Shown here one piece after another: positions 17,325-25,850 of a stretch of 33,222 bases of DNA. Under the pieces are notes generated by a model, which did not search any database, was not told the origin of the DNA, and saw only the letters and a program-made list of their open reading frames with translations. Numbering within the stretch: the stretch's first letter is position 1; each line of letters opens with the position of its first letter. The stretch lies in contig JAJRUI010000045.1 in NCBI GenBank assembly GCA_024277875.1, positions 1 to 33,222 of the forward strand, in the 5' to 3' direction. The position numbers and the translations under genes are program-made. The stretch comes from Deferrisomatales bacterium (lineage in GTDB: Bacteria; Desulfobacterota; Deferrisomatia; Deferrisomatales; Deferrisomataceae).

Positions 17325-19625
17325 TCACGCCCGCCCGTCCCGCAGTTCGCCCAGGAACGCCTCGATCCGCGGCCAGGTGTCGCCCACCGCCTCGTAGACC
17401 AGGCCGTGGCGGTCCGACGCGACCCACGCGAGGTCCCGGCGCCCGCTGCCCAGGGCCCGGTACAGCTCTTCCACGCCGGCCGGGTCCACGGTGGGATCGT
17501 CCGTACCCTGGACCAGGAGCACGGGACACCGCACCTCCGGAGCCCGCTTCTCCAGGGTCCGGACCATGCCCAGCAACTCGTGGAGGGCGCGGATCGGCAT
17601 GTTCCGGTAGTTGATCCGGGGGTGTTCGGGCTCGGTCCGGTGGAACACCTTGATCCCCTCCAGGCCCGAAACGGCGCCCACCACCCGGTTGGCCCCGTAC
17701 ACCAGGGGCACCAGGGCCAGGGACCGGTCCCGGAGCCGTACCGGTGGGGCCACCGCCGCGACCCCGGCCAGGCGGTCGGGGTGTTCCGCCGCCAGGAGCA
17801 GCCCCAGGGCGCCGCCGGCCGAGAACCCGACCACGGCCACCCGGTCGGCCAGCGCCCCCACGATCTCGTACGCCCGCCGCACCGAGGCGAGCCACTCCTC
17901 CCAGTCCCGCTCCCGCAGGTCCCACGGGCTGGTGCCGTGACCCGCCAGCCGGGGGCCGCACACCGGGTAGCCCAGCTCCCGGAGCCGCTCGCCCAGCCCC
18001 CGCACCTCGGCCGGCGCCGCGGTGAACCCGTGCACCACCACCACCCCCAGGGGCGCGGGTTCGTCCGGGACCAGGAGGAACGGTTCGGCGCTCTCGGTGA
18101 ACGTCTCTTCCCGGTTCACCTCGTCGTGGCGTCCGCCCTGGAACCGCTCGCGGTCGCACCGGTAGGCGCGCACCTCGTCGTCGAACCGCAGCCCGGCCCA
18201 CAGGCGCGGATCCGGCGGTTCGGACACCCGTTCCAGCGCGTTCTGGACCGCTGCTGCCACCTCGGCCAGGGGCGCCACCTCGTTGGCGTACACCGCCACC
18301 GGGTTCTCGATCCGGATCTCGTCGAACCCGTGTTCCCGCCGGAGTTCGTCCAGGAACCGGTACCGGCCGTCTTCCTCAGCCACCAGGTCGGCGCGCCGGG
18401 CCGTGGCCAGGAACTGCTCCAGGCCCGGGCTCGCCCGCCCGTCCGCCAGGTCCTGGTACGCGGCCGGGTCGCGCAGGCTCCGGTGCAGGAACACCCCCTG
18501 CCGGCCCTGCACGTCCTTCACGGCCAGGTACAGGGCCCGGTGGAACGGCTCGGACCCGATCCCGGCCTTCCCCCGGTCGAGCAGCCGGAACACCATTCGG
18601 CTGGCCAGATGGCTCAGATTCACGGTGACCGCTGCGTACATGGATGCCATGTACGCGTCCCGCAACCGGTACGCCACCCGCCGCTGCCGGCGGCGCCACC
18701 ACCGCACCGGCCACGGGTCCCCCGGGCCCGGGGGCGCGAGCCACGCTGCGACCCCCTCCAGGTGCGCCGCGGCCCGGTCCAGCACCCACCGGTCCACGAG
18801 GCCCAGGAACTGCCGGACGTCGATCGGGTCGCCCAGCCGGATGTCCATGTCCGTGTTCTTGAGCAGGATATTGCCTTCGATCAGCAGTTCTTCGGCGAGC
18901 CGGGGGCCCAGGCCCCGGTTGAACCACTCGGCCCCCTTCTGGAGAATGTTCTCGGTGATCCGGATCGGGTAGAAGGTGATGTTGGCGGGTACGATCCGGG
19001 TGGGCCGCCGGGCCCGCTCCAGCAGGTCGTCCACGGATGCCAGGCCCAGGTCGTGCGCCCAGCGTCCCAACGGCTCTCGTTCGCCCCGGTCCGCCGCGCG
19101 GAGCACCGCCCGCTTGAACCCTTCCACGGCCAGGGCGGTCACGGCCGCGCCCGTGTGGTGTTTGCGCCGCTCGCGGGCCGAACGGGAGTACACCCGGTAC
19201 TCCCCGGACGGGTCCAGCACCCGCCGATCCTTGACCATGCCTCCCTCGGGGAACACCACCACCTTGCGACCCCGGACCACCTCGGCCGCCAGGAACGGCA
19301 GCAGATCGGGCCAGTCGGTGGGAACCGCGCCGAGGCTGCGCAGGTACCGGCCCAGGGGGTCGTCCTCGTCGAAGAACTCGGGCGCGGCCACCGACCGGCA
19401 GTACGCGCCGGTGCGCCGGTGGATCAGGTACTGGGGGATGAACGTCTCGAACCGGGCGAAGTGGTTGAACAGGAAGATGTCGCCGGTCTCCAGGAGGTCG
19501 CCGTCGTGGTGCAGGGCGATGCGCACCTTGAGGATCCGCTCCAGGACCCGCATCGCCTTCAGGGTCCACGCGTAGGCCGACGGCTGGATCTCGAAGTCCG
19601 CTTCGGTGAACACGGGGGACGTCAC
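17325..19625 (-). CDS. Fusion of a PlsC-type acyltransferase and an alpha/beta-hydrolase (lipase/esterase)
   Basis: A 766-residue two-enzyme protein. The N-terminal half resembles glycerolipid acyltransferases: NHFARFET (about 54-61) matches the NHx4D motif with Glu instead of Asp, and VVVFPEGGM (about 122-130) matches the FPEG block. A linker of unassigned sequence follows. The last 250 residues form a carboxylesterase/monoacylglycerol lipase-type hydrolase with VVVVHGFTA, nucleophile elbow GFSAGG (Ser602), TDDPTVD (candidate acid Asp709 or Asp714) and DRHG (His740). GTG at 19625 overlaps the thioesterase stop (GTGA). An enzyme that can both add and remove acyl chains, next to a thioesterase, suggests lipid remodelling; the substrate is unknown. 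Confidence 0.82.
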   Translation of the reverse strand: MTSPVFTEADFEIQPSAYAWTLKAMRVLERILKVRIALHHDGDLLETGDIFLFNHFARFETFIPQYLIHRRTGAYCRSVAAPEFFDEDDPLGRYLRSLGAVPTDWPDLLPFLAAEVVRGRKVVVFPEGGMVKDRRVLDPSGEYRVYSRSARERRKHHTGAAVTALAVEGFKRAVLRAADRGEREPLGRWAHDLGLASVDDLLERARRPTRIVPANITFYPIRITENILQKGAEWFNRGLGPRLAEELLIEGNILLKNTDMDIRLGDPIDVRQFLGLVDRWVLDRAAAHLEGVAAWLAPPGPGDPWPVRWWRRRQRRVAYRLRDAYMASMYAAVTVNLSHLASRMVFRLLDRGKAGIGSEPFHRALYLAVKDVQGRQGVFLHRSLRDPAAYQDLADGRASPGLEQFLATARRADLVAEEDGRYRFLDELRREHGFDEIRIENPVAVYANEVAPLAEVAAAVQNALERVSEPPDPRLWAGLRFDDEVRAYRCDRERFQGGRHDEVNREETFTESAEPFLLVPDEPAPLGVVVVHGFTAAPAEVRGLGERLRELGYPVCGPRLAGHGTSPWDLRERDWEEWLASVRRAYEIVGALADRVAVVGFSAGGALGLLLAAEHPDRLAGVAAVAPPVRLRDRSLALVPLVYGANRVVGAVSGLEGIKVFHRTEPEHPRINYRNMPIRALHELLGMVRTLEKRAPEVRCPVLLVQGTDDPTVDPAGVEELYRALGSGRRDLAWVASDRHGLVYEAVGDTWPRIEAFLGELRDGRA

Positions 19626-20029
19626 GCGGCTGGGTTCTCCTCCGGGGCCAGCGCCTCGATCAGGTCCGGGCTGAGCCGCACCGGGCGGCCGTCCCGGTTC
19701 ACCGAGCCGTGCTCGGTGTGCCCCTCGGCCAGCAGGTCGCCCCCCTCGTTGCGCAGCCGGTACCCGAACACGACCCGGGCGCCCCGGGCCCGTTCGACCC
19801 AGGTCTCCACGGTGACCAGGTCGTCGTACCGCGCGGGGCGCAAGTACCGGCACCGGGCCTCGGTGACCGGCAGGATCAGGCCCCGGCGCTCCACCTCCCG
19901 GTACGGCAGGCCCCGGGCGCGCATGTACTCGTTGCGGCCGACTTCGAAGAACCGCAGGTACTGGCCGTAGTACACCACCCCCATGTTGTCCGTGTCGCCG
20001 TAGATCACCCGGCAGGTGCTCGAGATCAC
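19622..20029 (-). CDS. Hotdog-fold acyl-CoA thioesterase (YbgC/FadM type)
   Basis: A 135-residue single-domain hotdog protein of the 4-hydroxybenzoyl-CoA/YbgC thioesterase group. The catalytic loop is visible: YGDTDNMGVVYYGQYLRFFE contains the Asp of the DxxGxVxxxxY pattern, and ARCRYLRPARYDD the second conserved strand. It probably hydrolyses short or medium acyl-CoA or acyl-ACP. GTG at 20029 is chosen because it overlaps the upstream TGA (GTGA); an adjacent GTG three bases earlier is possible. It is also overlapped by the downstream fusion gene, so the three are translationally coupled, linking it to acyl-chain handling. Confidence 0.88.
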   Translation of the reverse strand: MISSTCRVIYGDTDNMGVVYYGQYLRFFEVGRNEYMRARGLPYREVERRGLILPVTEARCRYLRPARYDDLVTVETWVERARGARVVFGYRLRNEGGDLLAEGHTEHGSVNRDGRPVRLSPDLIEALAPEENPAA

Positions 20030-21237
20030 CACAACCGCGTCCTCCCCAGCACGTGGTCCAGCAGGCGCGGCGCAGCCGCGCGCACGCCGGTGTCGCGGGC
20101 CGCGGCCTCGGCGAACCCGGCGCCCGGCCGGTCCGGGCCGTCCCCCGACCGGTACAGGGCGAACGGTACGGGGTCGGCCGTGTGGGTGCGAAGGGCCACC
20201 GGGGTCGGGTGGTCGGGGAGGGCCAGGATCGCGAACGGCTCGCCCCGGCGCTCCAGCGCCTCCCACACCGGCCCCACCACCCGGGCGTCGAACGCCTCGA
20301 TCGCCCGCACCTTGTCGGCGACGCTCCCCGAGTGCCCGGCCTCGTCCGGCGCCTCCACGTGCAGGTACACGAACTCGCCGGTCTCGAGGGCGTCGAGGGC
20401 CGCGGCCACCTTGGCCTCGTAGTCGGTGTCCAGGTACCCGGTGGCGCCGGGCACGTCGGGCGCGTCCAGGCCGGCCAGCCGGCCGATGCCCTTCAGCAGG
20501 TCCACGGCACACACCACGGACCCGGACACCCCGTAGCGTTCCCGGTACGGCTCCAGGGTCGGCCGGTGGCCCTGGCCCCACAGCCAGATCGAGTTGGCCT
20601 GGGGCAGGCCGCGCTCGGCGCGGTCCCGGTTGACCGGGTGGTCCTTGAGCACGATCTGGCTGCCGGTGATCAGGTGCAGCAGCGGGTCGGCCCCCTCTCC
20701 CCGGGGCAGGTGATCCGCGATCGGCTGGCCGATGATGTCGTGGGGAGCCACCGTGGCCGGGTCGGCCCGGCCGCCCCGCCACACCAGCAGGTGCCGGTAC
20801 CCGACCCCGGGGTAGAACTCGAACCCGTCCTCCCCCAGCCGGCCGGCAAGGGTCTCCACCACCTGCCGGGCCTCCCCGGTGGTGATGTGGCCGGCCGAGA
20901 AGTCGTGCATGAACACCTGGCCCGGGCCCACCAGCAGGGTCACCAGGTTGAGCCGGTACGCCACGTCGTCCGGGCCCAGGTCCACCCCCATGGCCGCGGC
21001 CTCCAGGGGCGCCCGGCCGGTGTAGCACTCGTCCGGGTCGTACCCGAACACCGACAGGTTGGCCACGTCGCTCCCCGCGTCGAACCCGTCGGGAACCGTA
21101 CGGGCCAGGCCCAGGGTGCCCTTGCGGGCCAGGGCGTCCAGGTGCGGGGTGTGGGCCGCCTCCAGGGGGGTGCGCCCCCCCAGTTCGTCCACGGGGACGT
21201 CGGCCATGCCGTCTCCGAGCAGCACCGCGACCTTCAC
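20026..21237 (-). CDS. Cofactor-independent phosphoglycerate mutase-like protein, probable homoserine kinase
   Basis: About 403 residues of the archaeal-type (ApgM) phosphoglycerate mutase/alkaline phosphatase superfamily. Motifs include VAVLLGDGMAD, GSDVANLSVFGYDP with the candidate nucleophilic Ser, HVEAPDEAGH and LPDHPTPVALRTHTADPVPF. Because it sits directly after hom, it matches the proposed homoserine-kinase subfamily of this superfamily (TIGR02535) rather than a glycolytic mutase; if so it phosphorylates homoserine on the way to threonine. GTG at 21237 is chosen for its AGGGG at 5-nt spacing; GTG at 21243 overlaps the hom stop (GTGA) and would add two residues. Which reaction it performs cannot be settled from sequence alone. 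Confidence 0.85.
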   Translation of the reverse strand: MKVAVLLGDGMADVPVDELGGRTPLEAAHTPHLDALARKGTLGLARTVPDGFDAGSDVANLSVFGYDPDECYTGRAPLEAAAMGVDLGPDDVAYRLNLVTLLVGPGQVFMHDFSAGHITTGEARQVVETLAGRLGEDGFEFYPGVGYRHLLVWRGGRADPATVAPHDIIGQPIADHLPRGEGADPLLHLITGSQIVLKDHPVNRDRAERGLPQANSIWLWGQGHRPTLEPYRERYGVSGSVVCAVDLLKGIGRLAGLDAPDVPGATGYLDTDYEAKVAAALDALETGEFVYLHVEAPDEAGHSGSVADKVRAIEAFDARVVGPVWEALERRGEPFAILALPDHPTPVALRTHTADPVPFALYRSGDGPDRPGAGFAEAAARDTGVRAAAPRLLDHVLGRTRLW

Positions 21238-21239
21238 GG

Positions 21240-22541
21240 TCACCCCTCGATCCGGATCAGGGCGGGCGCGCCCTGGGTCACCCCGAGGGTGCTGATCTCC
21301 CCCAGGGCCTGGCGAACGTCCGCCTCCCGGGCCTCGTGGGTCATGATCACCAGGGGCACGGCCTGGCCCGCGTCCCGGCCCATCTGGACCACGCTCTCGA
21401 TCGAGATGTGGGACTCGCCCAGCACCCCGGAGATCCGGGACAGCACCCCGGGCTTGTCCAGGGCCGTGAACCGCAGGTAGTACTGGCACACCACGTCGTC
21501 GATCAGCTTGAGGTCGGCCTGGGCCAGTTCGTCCTCCAAGAACGCCCGGGGGGGCACCCGGCCGGACCGGCCGGCCGCGACGTCCCGGGCCAGTTCGATC
21601 ACGTCCCCGGCCACGGCGCTGGCCGTGGCCCGGCGGCCCGCGCCCTGCCCGTAGTACAGGGTCGGCCCCAGGAAGTCGGCGTCCACGTACACCGCGTTGT
21701 ACACCCCGCGCACGTTGGCCAGCAGGTGGTCGTCGGGGATCAGGGTCGGGTGCACCCGAACCTCGATCCGGCCGCCTTCGCTCTTGCCCACGGCCAGGAG
21801 CTTCACGTCGTACCCGAAGTCGGCCGCGTACTGGATGTCCTGGGGGGTGATGTCCCGGATGCCCTCGGTGAACACCCCCTCGAACGGCACCCGGGCGCCG
21901 AACGCCATGGTGGCCAGGAGCGCGAGCTTGTGGGCCGCGTCGACCCCCTCCACGTCAAAGGTCGGGTCGGCCTCGGCGTAGCCCAGGCGCTGGGCCTCCC
22001 GGAGCACCCGGTCGAACGCCTCGCCCCGCTCCTTCATCTCGGTGAGGATGAAGTTGGTCGTGCCGTTCAGGATGCCGTACACCCTGCGCACCCGGTTGGC
22101 CGCCATGCCCTCGCGCACCGCCCGCAGGATCGGGATGCCCCCGCCCACCGCAGCCTCGAACCCCAGGTCCACCCCGGCCTCGTGGGCCGCGGCAAACACC
22201 TCGTCGCCGTGCACTGCCAGGAGCGCCTTGTTCGCGGTCACCACCCGCTTGCCGTTCGCGAACGCGCGCAGGATGAAGCTCTTGGCCGGCTCGTACCCGC
22301 CGATCGTCTCGACCACCACGTGGACGTCCGGGTCGTCGAGCACCCGGCCCACGTCGTCGGTGAGCACGCCTTCCGGCAGGTCCACCCCGCGGTCCGTGGT
22401 CACGTCCTTGTCGGCCACGGCCACCAGGCGCAGCCGGGCGCCCAGGCGCCGGGCGATCTCGTCGCTGTTCTCCAGGAGCACCTGCACCACCCCGGTGCCC
22501 ACCGTGCCCATCCCGATCACGCCAACACCGATCTCGTCCAT
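21240..22541 (-). CDS. hom: Homoserine dehydrogenase
   Basis: A 433-residue enzyme reducing aspartate semialdehyde to homoserine with NAD(P)H, the branch point to threonine and methionine. The N-terminal Rossmann motif GVIGMGTVGTGV binds the cofactor, VVTANKALLA and the GGGIPILRAVREG and GILNGTTNFIL stretches form the substrate site (with the KxxA catalytic Lys region), and DPTFDVEGVDAAHKL is the family signature. A C-terminal ACT domain (FTALDKPGVLSRISGVLGE) suggests feedback control by threonine. ATG 22541 has GGGAG upstream. It lies 17 bp after an aminotransferase gene and before the PGM-like gene, an arrangement known in deltaproteobacteria. Confidence 0.96.
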   Translation of the reverse strand: MDEIGVGVIGMGTVGTGVVQVLLENSDEIARRLGARLRLVAVADKDVTTDRGVDLPEGVLTDDVGRVLDDPDVHVVVETIGGYEPAKSFILRAFANGKRVVTANKALLAVHGDEVFAAAHEAGVDLGFEAAVGGGIPILRAVREGMAANRVRRVYGILNGTTNFILTEMKERGEAFDRVLREAQRLGYAEADPTFDVEGVDAAHKLALLATMAFGARVPFEGVFTEGIRDITPQDIQYAADFGYDVKLLAVGKSEGGRIEVRVHPTLIPDDHLLANVRGVYNAVYVDADFLGPTLYYGQGAGRRATASAVAGDVIELARDVAAGRSGRVPPRAFLEDELAQADLKLIDDVVCQYYLRFTALDKPGVLSRISGVLGESHISIESVVQMGRDAGQAVPLVIMTHEAREADVRQALGEISTLGVTQGAPALIRIEG

Positions 22542-22558
22542 CGGAATCTCCCTCGTCG

Positions 22559-23755
22559 TCAGCCGGCGCACCGGCGCATCATGTCCCGGATCCCGTGTAC
22601 GGCCTGGAGGATCCGGTGTTCGTTCTCCACCAGGGCGAACCGCACGTGGTCGTCCCCGAACTGGCCGAACCCGACCCCCGGGCTCACGGCCACCTTGGCC
22701 TCCTTGAGCACGAGCTTGGCGAACTCCAGGCTCCCCAGGTGCTGGAACGGCTCCGGGATCGGCGCCCACGCGTACATGGTGGCCCGGGGCCTTTCCAGGG
22801 GCCACCCGGCCCGGTTCAGGCCATTCACCAGCTTGTCCCGCCGGCGCTGGTACACCCGGGACACCTCCCGGGTGATCTCGTCGGCGTGCTCCAGGGCGAT
22901 GATCGCCGCGATCTGGATCGGCTGGAACATGCCGTAGTCCAGGTACGACTTGATCCGCACGAGGGCGTTCACCATCTGGGGGTTGCCCACGCAGAACCCG
23001 ACGCGCCAGCCCGCCATGTTGTACCCCTTGGACAGGCTCACGAACTCCACGGCCAGTTCCTTGGCCCCGGGCACCTGGAGCACGCTCGGCGCCCGGTACC
23101 CGTCGAAGCAGATGTCCGCGTAGGCCAGGTCATGGATCAACATGATCCGGTACTCCCGGCAGAACGCGACCATCCGCTCGAAGAACCCCAGGTCCACCAC
23201 CCCGGTCGTGGGGTTGTGGGGGAAGTTGAGGATCACCAGCTTGGGCCGGGGCCACACCGTCTTGACCGCCTGCTCGAGCCGTTCGATGAACTCGTCGCCG
23301 CCCGCCCCCAGGGGGATCGTGCGCAGGTCGCCGTCCGACAGGATCACCGAGTACGAGTGAATCGGGTAGGTCGGGTTGGGCACGAACGCCACGTCCCCGG
23401 GTGCCAGGGTGGCCATCACCAGGTGGCTCAACCCCTCCTTGGCGCCCATCACGGCGCACGCCTCGGTCTCGGGGTCCAGGGACACCCCGAACCGCTCCTC
23501 GTACCACCGGGTGATCCCCCGCCGGAGCTTGTGGATGCCCCTGGACACGCTGTACCGGTGGTTCTTGGGCTTGGCCACCGCTTCCACCAGCTTTTGCACG
23601 ACCGGGTCCGGGGTGGGCCGGTCGGGGTTGCCCATCCCCAGGTCGACGATGTCCTCGCCCCGGCGCCGGGCCTGCATCTTGAGGTCGTCCACCTCCTTGA
23701 ACACGTACGGGGGAAGGCGCTGGATCCGGTGGAAACTGCGGTCGTCGATGAACAT
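22559..23755 (-). CDS. Class I/II PLP-dependent aminotransferase (AlaC/aspartate aminotransferase-like)
   Basis: A 398-residue fold-type I aminotransferase. The PLP Lys is in SLSKGYNMAGWRVG (Lys243); NFPHNPTTG (Asn181), Asp209 and Tyr212 in HDLAYADICFDGY bind the cofactor, and the C-terminal VRFALVENEHR contains the substrate-carboxylate Arg. Closest in feel to the alanine/aspartate and LL-diaminopimelate aminotransferase group; position before hom suggests it supplies aspartate or acts in the aspartate pathway. First gene of the operon, read from a well-formed promoter about 45 bp upstream. Exact amino-acid specificity is uncertain. Confidence 0.9.
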   Translation of the reverse strand: MFIDDRSFHRIQRLPPYVFKEVDDLKMQARRRGEDIVDLGMGNPDRPTPDPVVQKLVEAVAKPKNHRYSVSRGIHKLRRGITRWYEERFGVSLDPETEACAVMGAKEGLSHLVMATLAPGDVAFVPNPTYPIHSYSVILSDGDLRTIPLGAGGDEFIERLEQAVKTVWPRPKLVILNFPHNPTTGVVDLGFFERMVAFCREYRIMLIHDLAYADICFDGYRAPSVLQVPGAKELAVEFVSLSKGYNMAGWRVGFCVGNPQMVNALVRIKSYLDYGMFQPIQIAAIIALEHADEITREVSRVYQRRRDKLVNGLNRAGWPLERPRATMYAWAPIPEPFQHLGSLEFAKLVLKEAKVAVSPGVGFGQFGDDHVRFALVENEHRILQAVHGIRDMMRRCAG

Positions 23756-23800
23756 CGGGGGCGTCTCGGGCGGTTCGGGGTGGCGGCCGGGGAAACCGCT

Positions 23801-23829
23801 ACTGTACTCGATGACCTCCGAGCGGTCAA
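23801..23829 (-). promoter_or_regulatory. Sigma-70 promoter of the aminotransferase-hom operon
   Basis: Minus strand: TTGACC and TACAGT separated by exactly 17 nt. The predicted transcription start is about 40 nt before the aminotransferase ATG. It is divergent from the ftsH promoter about 55 bp away. Confidence 0.72.
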
Positions 23830-23882
23830 CGGGGTACCCGTCTGCAACCCCCTGCTAGGCAAGGGTTTTCAGCCGCTGCCGT

Positions 23883-23911
23883 TTGACCTGCCCGGCGGGT
23901 TTCGCTAGGGT
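23883..23911 (+). promoter_or_regulatory. Sigma-70 promoter of ftsH
   Basis: TTGACC and TAGGGT separated by exactly 17 nt, with the predicted start about 24 nt before the ftsH ATG. A heat-shock promoter might be expected for ftsH in some bacteria, but this matches the housekeeping pattern. Confidence 0.62.
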
Positions 23912-23941
23912 ACGGGGACACCTCGCACGGAAAGGATCCCC

Positions 23942-25801
23942 ATGGAGCGGTTCCCCTGGCAGAAGGCGGTGGGCCTTCTGCTCGCCCTTCTCCTGTTCAG
24001 CCTGCTGTTCCAGAACCAGGGCCCCCGCACGGGCGGGCCGGTGCCCACCGTGTCCTACACCGCGTTCAAGGCCCAGGTCGAGGCCAACAACGTGCGCAAG
24101 GCAGTGCTGACCGACGGGGAGGCGGTCGCGACCCTGTTCCGGAAGGTCCCGGTCCCCGGCTCGCCCCGCAAGACCGATACCGTCCGGACCGAACTGCCTC
24201 CCATGAACGACCCGGGCCTGCTGCCCCTGCTCGAGTCCAAGCAGGTGGAGGTGGAGGTCCGCCGCAAGGAGGGGGCGTCGTTCGGGTGGACGCTGCTCGC
24301 CAACACCCTGCCGTGGCTGCTGCTCCTCGGGTTCTGGGTGTGGACGATCCGGCGGGCCCAGAACCCGAAAACGGGACCGTTCGGCAGCTTCGGCCAGGTC
24401 AAGGCCCGGGTGTACGACGCGTCGGTGCCCCAGGTCACGTTCGCAGACGTGGCCGGCCTGGAGAACCCCAAGCGGGAGTTGCTGGAGATCGTGGACTTTC
24501 TGCGCGAGCCGGACAAGTACCAGCGGCTGGGAGGCAAGGTGCCCAAGGGGGTCCTGCTCATGGGCCCGCCCGGCACGGGCAAGACCCTCTTGGCCCGGGC
24601 CGTGGCCGGGGAGGCCGGCGTCCCGTTCTTCTCGACCAGCGCGTCGGAGTTCATCGAGATGTTCGTGGGGGTCGGCGCGGCCCGGGTGCGGGACCTGTTC
24701 CAGAAGGCCCGGGAAAAGGGGCCGAGCATCGTGTTCATCGACGAGATCGACGCGGTGGGCCGGTCCCGGGGCGCCGGGCTCGGCGGCGGCCACGACGAGC
24801 GCGAGCAGACCCTGAACCAGCTGCTGGGGGAGATGGACGGGTTCGAGGGCCACGAACGGGTGATCGTGGTGGCCGCCACCAACCGGCCCGACGTGCTCGA
24901 CCCGGCCCTGCTCCGGCCCGGCCGTTTCGACCGTCACGTGGTGATCGACCTGCCTAACCTGGAAGAACGCGAGGCGATCCTGGGGGTGCACACCCGGGAC
25001 CTCCCCCTGGCCGACGACGTGGACCTGCGCACCATCGCCCGCTCGTCCCCCGGCATGAGCGGGGCCGACCTGGAGAACCTGTGCAACGAGGCCGCCCTGT
25101 TCGCGGCCCGGGAGAACGCCGGCTCGGTGACCATGGCCCACTTTGAACTGGCCAAGGACAAGATCCTGATGGGCGTGGAACGCCCGCCCCTGACCGACGA
25201 GCGCGAGCGCAGGATCACCGCGTACCACGAGGCCGGCCACACCCTGGTGGCCCGACTCACCCCGGGCATGGACCCGATCCACAAGGTCACGATCATCCCC
25301 CGGGGTCACGCCCTGGGCGTGACCCAGATCATGCCCGAGGCCGACCGGCACTACTACCCCAAGCGGTACCTGATGGGGAAACTCGTGGTGAACATGGGCG
25401 GCCGGGCCGCCGAACTGGTGGTGTTCGACGACCTGTCCACCGGCGCCCAGAACGACCTGAAACAGTCCACCGATCTCGCCGAGAAGATGGTGTGCCAGTG
25501 GGGGATGAGCGACAAGGTGGGCCCGGTCACGTTCAGCCGGGGCGAGGAGCACGTGTTCCTCGGCAAGAAACTCGCCCAGGAGAAGACCTACTCCGAGGAC
25601 ATGGCGTGGATCATCGACCAGGAGATCGAGACGATCGTGCGCGAGTGCGAACAGCGCGCCCTCGACTTGGTCCGCCGCCACCGGGACGGCCTGGACCGCC
25701 TGGCCACCGCCCTGCTCGAGCGCGAGGAACTCACCGGCGACCAGATCGACCAGGTCCTGTTTCCGGGCGCCGAGCCCCAGGCCGCCACGCCCCCCAGCTG
25801 A
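23942..25801 (+). CDS. ftsH: ATP-dependent zinc metalloprotease FtsH
   Basis: A 619-residue membrane-anchored AAA+ protease that extracts and degrades damaged membrane proteins and selected cytosolic regulators. Two transmembrane helices (about 8-24 and 115-135) flank a short periplasmic domain. The AAA module has Walker A GPPGTGKT (208-215), Walker [12 protein letters not shown] and second-region-of-homology [20 protein letters not shown], with the pore-loop FVGVGA. The protease has zinc motif HEAGH (429-433) and the third ligand Asp in [12 protein letters not shown] 23942 follows GGAAAGGA. It has its own promoter; glpK follows 49 bp downstream on the same strand. Confidence 0.97.
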   Translation: MERFPWQKAVGLLLALLLFSLLFQNQGPRTGGPVPTVSYTAFKAQVEANNVRKAVLTDGEAVATLFRKVPVPGSPRKTDTVRTELPPMNDPGLLPLLESKQVEVEVRRKEGASFGWTLLANTLPWLLLLGFWVWTIRRAQNPKTGPFGSFGQVKARVYDASVPQVTFADVAGLENPKRELLEIVDFLREPDKYQRLGGKVPKGVLLMGPPGTGKTLLARAVAGEAGVPFFSTSASEFIEMFVGVGAARVRDLFQKAREKGPSIVFIDEIDAVGRSRGAGLGGGHDEREQTLNQLLGEMDGFEGHERVIVVAATNRPDVLDPALLRPGRFDRHVVIDLPNLEEREAILGVHTRDLPLADDVDLRTIARSSPGMSGADLENLCNEAALFAARENAGSVTMAHFELAKDKILMGVERPPLTDERERRITAYHEAGHTLVARLTPGMDPIHKVTIIPRGHALGVTQIMPEADRHYYPKRYLMGKLVVNMGGRAAELVVFDDLSTGAQNDLKQSTDLAEKMVCQWGMSDKVGPVTFSRGEEHVFLGKKLAQEKTYSEDMAWIIDQEIETIVRECEQRALDLVRRHRDGLDRLATALLEREELTGDQIDQVLFPGAEPQAATPPS

Positions 25802-25850
25802 CCGGCGCAGGCGTCCCGACCGCGACCGGGCGCCGAAAAGGAGTATCGCG

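Noticed and set aside
16611..19970. A 1119-codon plus-strand frame across the LOG and acyltransferase/esterase genes
   Set aside because: Antisense shadow: His/Pro/Gln-rich with no recognisable domain, while the minus strand has two well-supported genes.
22559..23755. Calling the aminotransferase LL-diaminopimelate aminotransferase (DapL)
   Set aside because: The motifs are shared by the wider alanine/aspartate aminotransferase group and the neighbour is hom rather than dap genes; specificity left open.
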